Assembly: GCA_964407525.1 (NCBI GenBank)
Contig: CAYOWC010000208.1
Coordinates: 1 to 8,865, forward strand
Source of the DNA: DUZB01 sp964407525
Lineage (GTDB): Bacteria; Desulfobacterota; DSM-4660; Desulfatiglandales; Desulfatiglandaceae
Reading direction: 5' to 3'
DNA: 8,865 nucleotides
The position numbers and the translations under genes were made by a program. Position 1 is the stretch's first letter; each line of letters starts with the position of its first letter. The notes beneath the pieces are model-generated. The model was not told the origin of the DNA. It did no database searches and saw nothing but the letters and a program-made list of their open reading frames with translations. Positions 1 to 6,984 of the stretch are shown in pieces.

Positions 1-26
1 GTATTTCCTCAAAGGAGACCGTCTTT

Positions 27-264
27 CTCATTTTATCGGATTAGCGTGAAAAATCACTTTTTCCGGAACAGAGGTGTCAGGTATCAGGTTTCAGTACCTA
101 CTATTCCCCATTTTCTGGTTACAATATGCATAACTATTTGTTATTACGTTTAATCTTCTGGATGCGGACCGGTTTTTTCCTGACACCTGACACCTGACAC
201 CTGGAATCTGAGCATGGTTTATTCGACAACTGGCAAAAATATCACGTTAATCTGCAATGAGCCA
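27..264 (+). mobile_element. MITE-like palindromic element, left copy
   Basis: The stretch aligns over nearly its whole length with the reverse complement of 6985-7226, with scattered mismatches and a few small indels. Shared landmarks are the outer block TTAGCGTGAAAAATC (41-55), heptamers of the type AGGTGTC (72-92), a TA-rich centre, three GACACCT heptamers (182-202), CTGAGCATGG (207-216) and the inner end ATGAGCCA (257-264). The inner end is a degenerate inverted repeat of the outer end, so the copy has its own terminal inverted repeats. The outer end is less well kept than in the right copy: GCGG is altered and there is extra T-rich sequence around 29-37, so the left boundary is approximate. 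No transposase is encoded. The family name is not known to me. Confidence 0.85.
179..204 (+). repeat. Three tandem GACACCT heptamers in the left element
   Basis: Perfect heptamers GACACCT lie at 182-188, 189-195 and 196-202. A degenerate complementary set (AGGTGTC, AGGTATC, AGGTTTC) lies at 72-92 in inverted orientation, so the two arms can pair in a long stem spanning the TA-rich centre of the element. Confidence 0.9.
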
Positions 265-300
265 CAGGCTTTTGCCGGTAATTCTTACAGTGGTTCCATT

Positions 301-993
301 ATGACATGGGAAAATTTTGATAAGACATACTGTGTTTCACTGAAAAATCGCAAAGACAGACAAGAGGAAGCCATCTCGGAGTTTCTCAAGGTGGGCCTGT
401 CGTCGCGCGTCGAATTTCTGTTGGTGGAAAAACACCCAACGAACTGCGAACAGGGCATTTATGAATCCCATATGTCTTGCATACGGAAAGGATTGGACGC
501 GGGAGCCGGGACTATCCTGATTTTTGAGGACGATATTCTTTTCGATCGGTTCAGCCCGGATACCCTGAAAAATTGTGTAGATTTCCTTTCCAACTGTCCC
601 GGCTGGAATATGCTCTCTTTAGGGTGCATGGTAAAATCCAGCCGCCGAACAAGTAACAAATCGATTCTTAAGATCAGGTTTCGAAGTCTGTGTCATGCCT
701 ATGCCCTGAATCGCCCATTCGCGGAAGCTATCGTACGGATCCCCTGGAATAACGTCCCCCTCGATGACATGTTTCGCGACTTAAGAGATAAAGACAGCTA
801 TGCGGTCTATCCCGCCTTTGCCTTTCAGAGCAGTTCCCGTTCAGACAACCTCCGCTATCTCAAGCTTGATCGCTTCAGGAGGTTATGCGGAGGCCTCCGG
901 TGCGTGCAAAAACTAAATGAGCTGTATAACCGAAAAAAATCACTAATTATCGGCATCCATATTGTATTTATACTTCTGCTGATCTGGATATGA
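301..993 (+). CDS. GT25-like glycosyltransferase with C-terminal membrane helix
   Basis: Likely transfers a sugar in cell-envelope glycan or glycolipid synthesis (family inference; donor and acceptor unknown). The protein opens with a segment resembling the GT25 N-terminus (YCVSLKNRKDRQ), followed by ESHMSCIRKGL, which matches the family's SHxxxxxxA helix. Then comes the acidic motif LIFEDDILF, with E76-D77-D78 when counted from 301, expected to hold the metal/nucleotide-sugar site. HAYALNRPFAEAI and a later PLDDMFRDL segment also fit the family. The last ~17 residues (IIGIHIVFILLLIWI) are hydrophobic and may anchor the protein in the inner membrane. The frame is open back to an ATG at 214, but residues from that start are translated from the inserted repeat element ending at 264, so I prefer the ATG at 301, although its ribosome site is weak. 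The stop overlaps the next start (ATGA, 990-993), implying translational coupling. The family is fairly secure; the exact start is not. Confidence 0.72.
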   Translation: MTWENFDKTYCVSLKNRKDRQEEAISEFLKVGLSSRVEFLLVEKHPTNCEQGIYESHMSCIRKGLDAGAGTILIFEDDILFDRFSPDTLKNCVDFLSNCPGWNMLSLGCMVKSSRRTSNKSILKIRFRSLCHAYALNRPFAEAIVRIPWNNVPLDDMFRDLRDKDSYAVYPAFAFQSSSRSDNLRYLKLDRFRRLCGGLRCVQKLNELYNRKKSLIIGIHIVFILLLIWI

Positions 994-3900
994 AAACTAT
1001 GAAATCGGTCCCTTTTAACTGGCGTCTTCTACTCTTTGTCATCCTTGCCATCATTCTTCTTGGTGGAGCCGGGTTTCGCATGATCACCATTGATACCGAT
1101 ATCACACGGTTTCTTCCCACGAACGATCGTGTCATCTCTGACGCCGGGTATATTTTTCGGAATCATCCCATCCAAGACAGACTGGTTATCGATGTTACCG
1201 CAGAAGAAAAAGATCCCGACCTTCTGGTTGAAACTGCGGTACGAATTGAAGAAAGACTGGAAAAAAGCGGTCTTTTTAAACAGGTGGGAACAGGAGATAT
1301 GCAGGAAATCCTCCCTGATCTCATGGTACATATCACGAAAAACCTGCCCATACTTTTCACCGAACATGATCTCGAAAATGAAATAAAACCGCTGCTGGAA
1401 CCTGAAATAATCAAGAAAAAAGTTCAGGCTTCCTTTGAAAAATTAACGGGTCTTGACGGAATTGGACAGGCCCGCTTCATTGCAACCGATCCACTTGGTT
1501 TGAAAGATCTTGTCCTGAAAAGACTTTCTTTCCTCGCTCCGGGCCAGGATATTGACATCTACAGAGGGGAACTGTTTACCCGCGACAGGAGCCATCTGCT
1601 GGTCATCGCAAACCCCATTTCACCAGGAACAGATACCGCTTTTGCAAAACAAATCACGAATTTGTTGGAAAACATCGCCAACGATCTGAAAAAAGACCAC
1701 TCCAATGCCGGTCCTCTTGTTACCCTCACACCCATGGGGGCTTACAGGGTGGCCCTCGACAATGAACTGATCGTGAAAAAGGACGTAAGGAAAGCCATTC
1801 TCATCACCACAATCGGGATTGCCGCCCTGCTCTTCCTTGCCTTTCACAGACCCATTTTGGGCCTTTTCGCCTTTCTGCCTGCCGTTGCGGGAACGGTCGC
1901 GGCATTTTTTGTTTTTTCCCTTCTCCATTCTTCCGTTTCACTCATGGCCCTTGGTTTCGGTGGCGCTGTCATATCGATTACAGTCGACCATGGAATCGCT
2001 TTTCTTCTTTTCCTGGATCGTCCCTTTGAAACCCGTGGGAAAGATGCCGCACGGGAAATTCGCGCAGTCGGTCTCCTCGCCGCCCTCACAACAATCGGCG
2101 CTTTCGGGGCACTGAGTTTTTGCGGCTTTCCCGTCTTTGAACAGATCGGTCAGTTCACGGCCTTAGGGATTGGGTTTTCATTCCTCTTCGTACACACTGT
2201 GATGCCAAAACTTTTCCCTGTCATGCCACCTGCCGCTTCGAAAAAAGTACCTCTGCAAGGCTTGGTAAAACGCTTTTACTCTACAGGGAAGAAAGGACTC
2301 TTCCTGTACATCGCTTTCGTATTTGTCCTGCTTTTTTTCGCAAGGCCGGAGCTTAACGTCGATCTCGATTCGATGAATACGGTCACCAGGGACACGCAAG
2401 CAGCCGAAAAGCTCATGACCGAAGTGTGGGGAAACAGACTGTTGAACAAAGTGTATCTTCTTTCAGAGGCGAAAACTATTCGCGATCTTCAAAATATTGG
2501 AGACAGGGTCCTTGCCATGGCGGATAAAGATCAAGGCAGAGGAATCATCTCCGGTCTGTTTGTCCCCTCGCTGATCTTCCCAGGTCCCGAAAGGATTAGA
2601 GGGAATTCAATTGCCTGGAAAAATTTCTGGACCACTGAGAGAACCGTTGCCCTTACAGCGGCACTTCAGGGTGCAGCAGGCGATTCCGGTTTTAAGGAAA
2701 ATGCTTTTCAAGGGTTTACTGAAACGCTATCCCCGGATTCATTCAAGGCCAATCAAGAAAACATCCCTGCAGCCTATCTTGAGCTTTTCGGGATATCAAA
2801 ACATCCTGAAAAAGCGTTGTGGTTTCAGACATCAAGTCTTACCCCCGGCGAATCGTATGACGCTGAAGCTTTCTTTAGCAGATACATGTCGGAGGGAAAG
2901 ATCTTCGATTCCTCCTTCTTTTCTGAAAGGCTTGGCGGTCTGCTGTTTTCTTCTTTCCTTAAGATGATTGTATGGGTAGGCATTTGCATCCTTGCCCTGT
3001 TGCTTCTCTTCTTCCTTGATTGGAAACTGACCCTCGTTTCCCTGATACCGGTCCTGTTTGCACTTACAAGCACACTGGGAACTCTCAGGTTGCTTGGCCA
3101 TCCTCTGGACATACCGGGAGTCATGCTCTCCATCGTGGTTATTGGGATGGGCATTGACTATTCCCTGTTCCTTGTCCGGTCCTTTCAGAGATATCAACCC
3201 GATTCCACGTCTTCAGAACTTGTGCTAATGACGGTTTTCATGGCATCTTCTTCCACCATTGTTGGATTCGGCGCCCTGTGTTTTGCTGAACATTCCCTGT
3301 TAAGGAGCGCCGGACTCACATCTCTGCTCGGTATAGTCTATTCTCTCATTGGCGCCTTTCTTTTTCTTCCTCCACTCCTTCGATATATAGATGGACATCG
3401 CGATAAAAACCAAAGCACACATCAGGACATCGGCAACCGCATCACAAAGAGATACAGACGCATGGAACCGTATCCGAGGATGTTTGCCCGCTTTAAAATA
3501 AAAACGGATCCCATGTTCCGGGAACTTCCCAAACTGGTTTCTTTCCCCGGCGAAGTAAAAACCATCGTGGATATCGGAACCGGTTATGGCGTACCCGGAT
3601 GCTGGTTTCTTGAGCACTTCCCCGGAAGCAGCGTGTACGGCATAGATCCAAATCAGGAGAGAATCCGCGTCGCCTCTCAAGTATTTGGAAACAGGGGGGC
3701 CGCCTTCCAGGGAAGTGCCCCCGACCTCCCCTCCTTTCCTGCGCCGGCAGATATAGCTACAATGCTCGACATGCTCCATTTCCTGAATGACGAACAATTG
3801 CAGCATGTCCTGAAAAAGGTCCACGGCGCCTTGAGAGAACAAGGAGGACTCATAATCAGGACAATTATCGCCCCTGTAAACCGGGCCTCCTGGCTTTGGA

Positions 3901-4082
3901 AAATCCATTCCTTATATCGGAAATTTTCTGGGATACACAATCATTACAGGAGTGTTGAAGAACTCAGGAAAAATATTACTCGAGAAGGATTTGACCTCCT
4001 GCACGTTTCCCCTTCCGGTGGCAATGAAGAATTGGTCTGGTTTATTGCGAGGGCTCGAAGTTCAGACGGCATAACAAAATGA
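990..4082 (+). CDS. RND/MMPL-family exporter fused to SAM-dependent methyltransferase
   Basis: Predicted inner-membrane exporter of the RND superfamily, resembling the 'predicted exporter' (COG4258-like) group, most likely moving a lipidic molecule across or out of the membrane. The RND architecture is complete: helix 1 at ~12-30, periplasmic loop ~31-265, five helices ~269-407, helix ~435-450, second loop ~450-650, then five helices ~652-800. The helix-4 and helix-10 equivalents carry the acidic residues D333 (ITVDHG) and D723 (GMGIDYS), expected in proton coupling. Unusually, a cytosolic class I methyltransferase domain follows at ~815-1030. It has motif I VDIGTGYG (860-867), acidic D886 in VYGIDPNQ that would bind the SAM ribose, and DMLHFL and GGLIIR as later motifs. 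I see no frame break between the parts. Start and stop overlap both neighbours by ATGA, so the three genes are probably co-translated. The cargo is unknown. A standalone MMPL is usually ~750-900 aa, so the length is explained by the fused domain. Confidence 0.88.
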   Translation: MKTMKSVPFNWRLLLFVILAIILLGGAGFRMITIDTDITRFLPTNDRVISDAGYIFRNHPIQDRLVIDVTAEEKDPDLLVETAVRIEERLEKSGLFKQVGTGDMQEILPDLMVHITKNLPILFTEHDLENEIKPLLEPEIIKKKVQASFEKLTGLDGIGQARFIATDPLGLKDLVLKRLSFLAPGQDIDIYRGELFTRDRSHLLVIANPISPGTDTAFAKQITNLLENIANDLKKDHSNAGPLVTLTPMGAYRVALDNELIVKKDVRKAILITTIGIAALLFLAFHRPILGLFAFLPAVAGTVAAFFVFSLLHSSVSLMALGFGGAVISITVDHGIAFLLFLDRPFETRGKDAAREIRAVGLLAALTTIGAFGALSFCGFPVFEQIGQFTALGIGFSFLFVHTVMPKLFPVMPPAASKKVPLQGLVKRFYSTGKKGLFLYIAFVFVLLFFARPELNVDLDSMNTVTRDTQAAEKLMTEVWGNRLLNKVYLLSEAKTIRDLQNIGDRVLAMADKDQGRGIISGLFVPSLIFPGPERIRGNSIAWKNFWTTERTVALTAALQGAAGDSGFKENAFQGFTETLSPDSFKANQENIPAAYLELFGISKHPEKALWFQTSSLTPGESYDAEAFFSRYMSEGKIFDSSFFSERLGGLLFSSFLKMIVWVGICILALLLLFFLDWKLTLVSLIPVLFALTSTLGTLRLLGHPLDIPGVMLSIVVIGMGIDYSLFLVRSFQRYQPDSTSSELVLMTVFMASSSTIVGFGALCFAEHSLLRSAGLTSLLGIVYSLIGAFLFLPPLLRYIDGHRDKNQSTHQDIGNRITKRYRRMEPYPRMFARFKIKTDPMFRELPKLVSFPGEVKTIVDIGTGYGVPGCWFLEHFPGSSVYGIDPNQERIRVASQVFGNRGAAFQGSAPDLPSFPAPADIATMLDMLHFLNDEQLQHVLKKVHGALREQGGLIIRTIIAPVNRASWLWKIHSLYRKFSGIHNHYRSVEELRKNITREGFDLLHVSPSGGNEELVWFIARARSSDGITK

Positions 4083-4888
4083 CCGAAAAAGATAAAAAAC
4101 ACGTCCTGCCCGCCCATTTTGCTGGTATGTGCCTGTTGCCCGCGGCGTTCCTGCTTGGCCTGATCAGGATTGATCTTGCTATTTTGCCCTTGTTCCTCTT
4201 CCTTGCCTCCTGCGCCATCGCTCCTTTCTTTCCACGGCTGGCATTTTTTCTGCCTGTGGTGAATCGTGGTAAAACAGGAAAAAGGGCTGTTGCCTTAACC
4301 TTTGACGATGGGCCCGATCCGGTATCTACGCCCATCCTTCTTCGCCTTCTCTCAGAACGGCGGGTCCATGCAACCTTTTTTGTCAATGGGCACAAAGCGC
4401 TGAGATATCCTGCATTGATCCATCGCATACTCCGAGAGGGACATTCACTTGGAAATCACTCCCAGGGGCATGACAATTTCCTCATGCTCAGAAGCGAAAC
4501 AATCCTGAAGAGGGAAATTTTTCAGGTACAGCAGGAGCTGGAAAATTTTGGAGTCGTGACACACGCATTCAGGCCCCCTGTGTGCATAACAAACCCGAAA
4601 CTCGCAAAGGTTCTGCACACAATGGACATGGTTGCCGTGGGGTTCAGTTGTCGGGGGCCTGACGGTGGAAACCGTTGGGTGAAGGCCCTTTCAAGCAGGA
4701 TTATGAAGAAAGTTCGTCCTGACGATATCATTCTTCTTCACGACATTATGCCCCCGAATAAAGAACTCCTGTCGGTCTGGCGCCGGGAAATAGAAGTCAT
4801 TCTTCAGGGACTTGCCTCCAAAGGCTTTGCCGTGATGGACCTTTCTGCACTGATCGGGAGAGAAGTCATGTCCCGCCTGCCGGAAAAG
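4079..4888 (+). CDS. Membrane-anchored polysaccharide deacetylase (CE4/NodB), 3' end in assembly gap
   Basis: Likely removes N- or O-acetyl groups from a glycan or glycolipid at the membrane. One or two hydrophobic segments fill residues ~10-62. The NodB domain then shows motif 1 TFDDGPDP (T74, D76, D77), motif 2 NHSQGH giving the metal ligands H127 and H131, motif 3 beginning RPP (165-167), and motif 5 LLHD with H221-D222. All catalytic and metal positions are therefore kept. Motif 3 reads RPPVC where the family commonly has RPPxG. The gene starts inside the stop of the exporter (ATGA), so it belongs to the same operon. The reading frame runs into the 100-N gap after ~270 codons. A stop in the same nominal frame at 5009-5011 beyond the gap cannot be trusted, because the gap length is a placeholder. 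The domain is essentially complete before the gap, so only a short tail should be missing. Confidence 0.85.
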
Positions 4889-4988
4889 NNNNNNNNNNNN
4901 NNNNNNNNNNNNNNNNNNNNNNNNNNNNNNNNNNNNNNNNNNNNNNNNNNNNNNNNNNNNNNNNNNNNNNNNNNNNNNNNNNNNNNNN
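4889..4988. other. Assembly gap, 100 N
   Basis: Exactly 100 undetermined bases, the conventional placeholder for a scaffold join of unknown size. It hides the 3' end of the deacetylase gene and possibly further operon genes or repeats. Reading frames and distances across it are not reliable. Confidence 0.99.
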
Positions 4989-5262
4989 TCAAACCGGAGG
5001 AGGAGCAATAACCTGGGACGAAACGAACATCCACGTAACAAGTAACACATTCAACGTGGCTCCAAGGTGAATAAGACAAACAGAATGAAGAGCCCCAGCG
5101 CTCCTTTCCCACGGCCTCTATCGAACAACACCCCCGTATTCATTTTCAGCCGGCCTCCTCTATATTTAGACGGATTCGCTCATTCTACGAAGGCTTTACC
5201 CTGGAGTCAACGGAAGAAATGAAAGTAAACAGCGCAATTGTTCATTGACAAGGGGTCTTCAC
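4989..5262. other. Non-coding stretch after the gap
   Basis: I see no gene with a ribosome site or recognisable protein here. GGAGGAGG-like purine sequence at ~4995-5004 lies beside the gap and leads into no convincing start. CCACGT at 5031-5036 and ACGTGG at 5054-5059 could form a 6-bp stem with a 17-nt loop, too weak to call a terminator. The stretch is probably the 3' flank of the upstream operon plus the 5' leader of the MBL gene. Confidence 0.5.
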
Positions 5263-5263
5263 C

Positions 5264-5292
5264 TTGACTGTGAATGCTCTCAGCATTATGTT
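5264..5292 (+). promoter_or_regulatory. Putative sigma70-type promoter for the MBL/Fur-FeoA operon
   Basis: TTGACT at 5264-5269 is followed, after exactly 17 bases, by TATGTT at 5287-5292. These are good -35 and -10 matches, about 90 bp upstream of the MBL start codon. A perfect palindrome fills most of the spacer (see the operator entry). Confidence 0.5.
5273..5287 (+). promoter_or_regulatory. Candidate operator: AATGCT-CTC-AGCATT palindrome
   Basis: Perfect 6-3-6 inverted repeat placed between the predicted -35 and -10 boxes, ending on the first base of the -10. A repressor bound here would occlude RNA polymerase. The Fur-like regulator encoded downstream is the natural candidate for autoregulation, but the site is not a recognisable Fur or PerR box, so the pairing is inference. 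Confidence 0.35.
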
Positions 5293-5371
5293 TTCGCATG
5301 AAATTTCAATTCCTGGCCTTTCCAAAGCCCATTTTCGAGACAGATTTCTACAAGGGTTCGGCCAAATCTTC

Positions 5372-5376
5372 AGGAG
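5372..5376 (+). promoter_or_regulatory. Ribosome binding site of the MBL gene
   Basis: AGGAG six bases before the ATG at 5383. This strong site fixes the start of the MBL-fold protein. Confidence 0.75.
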
Positions 5377-5382
5377 AAAAAT

Positions 5383-6267
5383 ATGCAGGAACATCTCATT
5401 AAAATCAAACAGGATTTTGACGGATTTGACCCTTTTTTTGGATCCTGGTTATCCCTTGACGATGTCAATATCCTTGTGGATGTGGGACCGGCACGCACGG
5501 CATCTGACCTCATCAATTCTTTACAATCTTTCGGTCTGGAAAAACTGGATTACATTTTCCTGACCCACATTCATATCGATCACGGAGGGGCATTATCTGA
5601 CCTGCTGGATCATTTTCCCATGGCCAGGGTAGTCTGCCATGAAAAGGGGATAGAACACCTTGTCAATCCCTCCAAATTATGGGCCGGCAGTCTCAATGTC
5701 CTTGGAAAAGTTGCGGAACTGTATGGAGAACCAAAGCCGGTCAAAGTAGAAAAATTTATTCCGCACACAAACTTCAATCTTGATGGTCTTGACATCCTTG
5801 AGACTCCTGGCCATGCACTTCATCACCTCAGCTTTCATTACAAAGGGGTCATCTACGCCGGCGAGGCTGCAGGCAACTATTTCCTCATTGACGGCATGGA
5901 ATACATCCGGCCGGCCTCCCCCCCACGATTTTTCTTCCATGTGTTCATGGACAGCGTGGAAAAGCTTCTTTCCCTGGAGAACCAACCCATACGATATGCC
6001 CATTTCGGGGGCGCTGACGACTCACACAGGCTCCTTGAAATCTTTAGAGATCAACTCATTCGATGGAAAGGGGTTATAGGTAAACAGGTAGAACTGGGCT
6101 TACGGGGAGAACCCCTCCTTCAAGAGTGTAAAGATATCCTTCTGAAAGAGGATCCATATCTTGCGGCATATCATGGTATGGATAAACCGACGCAGGAACG
6201 CGAAGAGATCTTCATGCGTAATTCCGTCAAAGGATTCGCCGAATTCCTCTTGAACGGAAGTCGCTGA
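5383..6267 (+). CDS. MBL-fold metallohydrolase
   Basis: A soluble protein of 294 aa with the metallo-beta-lactamase fold, hydrolase substrate unknown. The metal motif THIHIDHGG supplies H62, H64, D66 and H67. H144 in TPGHALHH is the next ligand and H207 in YAHFGG the last. At the position where most family members have the bridging Asp (motif GD) this protein has E161 in YAGEAAG, an atypical but acidic replacement. The first ~50 residues (SWLSLDDVNILVDVG) fit the usual opening beta strands. The C-terminal ~70 residues (LLQECKDILLKEDPYLAAY) form a helical extension. It is preceded by a promoter-like sequence and AGGAG, and lies 9 bp before the Fur-FeoA gene, so the two are almost certainly one operon. 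This suggests a metal- or stress-linked role (inference). There is no flavodoxin domain, so it is not a full flavodiiron protein. Confidence 0.88.
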   Translation: MQEHLIKIKQDFDGFDPFFGSWLSLDDVNILVDVGPARTASDLINSLQSFGLEKLDYIFLTHIHIDHGGALSDLLDHFPMARVVCHEKGIEHLVNPSKLWAGSLNVLGKVAELYGEPKPVKVEKFIPHTNFNLDGLDILETPGHALHHLSFHYKGVIYAGEAAGNYFLIDGMEYIRPASPPRFFFHVFMDSVEKLLSLENQPIRYAHFGGADDSHRLLEIFRDQLIRWKGVIGKQVELGLRGEPLLQECKDILLKEDPYLAAYHGMDKPTQEREEIFMRNSVKGFAEFLLNGSR

Positions 6268-6276
6268 GAAATAACC

Positions 6277-6978
6277 ATGGAAAACTATAATCAGCTGGAA
6301 AAAGCGAATTTCAAGGCATTAATAGAGTCGGATGGACAAGACGAACTGAAAGAAAGGTTGGATATTCTTGACGCATTTCTGAACACGGAAGAGCATATCA
6401 CCCTGGAAGAGTTCTGCCTGCTCCTCAAAGAAAAAGGGTATCAATTTGACCCAGGATTTGTAAAGCAATGCCTCAATCGGATGGTTGGTCTCGGTTTTGC
6501 GCAGAAAAAACAGTTTGAAGGGCAGCCGATCCGTTACGAGCACAGACATCTCGGTAAGCACCACGATCACCTGGTCTGCACAAAATGCGGGACTATCCTT
6601 GAATTCGCCAATGAAGACATGGAGAGATTGCAGGTAGAAATTTCCGCCCAATACGGTTTTCACATGCTCCAGCACAGGATGGATATCTACGGAATCTGTT
6701 CTCGATGCCTCAAGAGGAGAAACCCCCTCATGCCGCTGGCCATGGCCAACTCCCGAGAACAGGTCGTGATCAGAGAAATAACTGTAGGGTCCTCAAAACA
6801 GAGAGAACTGCAGGATATGGGGCTTCGAACAGGGAACACCATTGAGGTGATCAACAATACGGGCCGGGGAAGAATTATTCTCGCACATGGCCAAACCAGG
6901 ATCGCGATCGGCAGAGGAATAGCCCAGAAGATCATGGTTTCATTAGCGGATACGGAAGGGGATCATGACGAACCCTGA
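6277..6978 (+). CDS. Fur-family regulator fused to a FeoA (SH3-like) domain
   Basis: Cytosolic metal-responsive transcription regulator, 233 aa. Residues ~25-90 form a winged-helix region (EHITLEEFCLLLKEKG as the Fur HLTAEE helix). The recognition helix (FDPGFVKQCLNRMVGLGF) lacks the usual ATVYR sequence. The Fur dimerisation and metal domain is well kept: HHDH at 95-98, CTKC with C101 and C104, EFANEDMERLQ, QHRMDIYG, and the second zinc pair C141 and C144. From ~156 to 229 a FeoA-type domain follows (ITVGSSKQRELQDMGLRTGNTI, then RIAIGRGIAQKIMV), the small domain also found at the C-terminus of DtxR-family iron regulators. It follows the MBL gene by 9 bp with only a weak ribosome site, so it probably depends on coupling. 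The stop lies six bases before the right MITE-like element. Whether it senses iron, manganese or peroxide cannot be read from the sequence. Confidence 0.9.
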   Translation: MENYNQLEKANFKALIESDGQDELKERLDILDAFLNTEEHITLEEFCLLLKEKGYQFDPGFVKQCLNRMVGLGFAQKKQFEGQPIRYEHRHLGKHHDHLVCTKCGTILEFANEDMERLQVEISAQYGFHMLQHRMDIYGICSRCLKRRNPLMPLAMANSREQVVIREITVGSSKQRELQDMGLRTGNTIEVINNTGRGRIILAHGQTRIAIGRGIAQKIMVSLADTEGDHDEP

Positions 6979-6984
6979 TGTTTT
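6979..6984. repeat. Possible target-site duplication, left half
   Basis: TGTTTT directly abuts the terminal inverted repeat starting at 6985, and the same hexamer directly follows the other end at 7227-7232. The T-rich composition makes a chance match possible. The T of the stop codon's neighbourhood is included, so insertion happened immediately behind the Fur-FeoA gene. Confidence 0.5.

Noticed and set aside
72..204. Short regularly spaced repeats resembling a CRISPR array
   Set aside because: The heptamers are directly contiguous without spacers, occur in inverted arms, and recur in a second dispersed copy, so they belong to a palindromic element.
27..264. A promoter inside the left element driving the glycosyltransferase operon
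   Set aside because: TACAAT at 120-125 resembles a -10 box, but no -35 match stands at a usable distance, so I could not support it.
3300..3908. 202-codon open frame on the minus strand
   Set aside because: It lies wholly inside the exporter-methyltransferase gene, has no ribosome site or recognisable domain, and the + strand frame there encodes clear transmembrane and SAM-binding motifs.
4691..5050. Minus-strand frames reading through the N gap
   Set aside because: They are held open only by undetermined bases and oppose the conserved deacetylase frame.
5245..5250. TTGACA as an alternative -35 box
   Set aside because: No acceptable -10 sequence is found 16-18 bases downstream, whereas TTGACT at 5264 has TATGTT at 17 bases.
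5264..5563. 99-codon + strand frame overlapping the start of the MBL gene
   Set aside because: Its start sits in the predicted promoter, it has no ribosome site, and it overlaps the well-supported MBL frame, which has AGGAG at the right distance.
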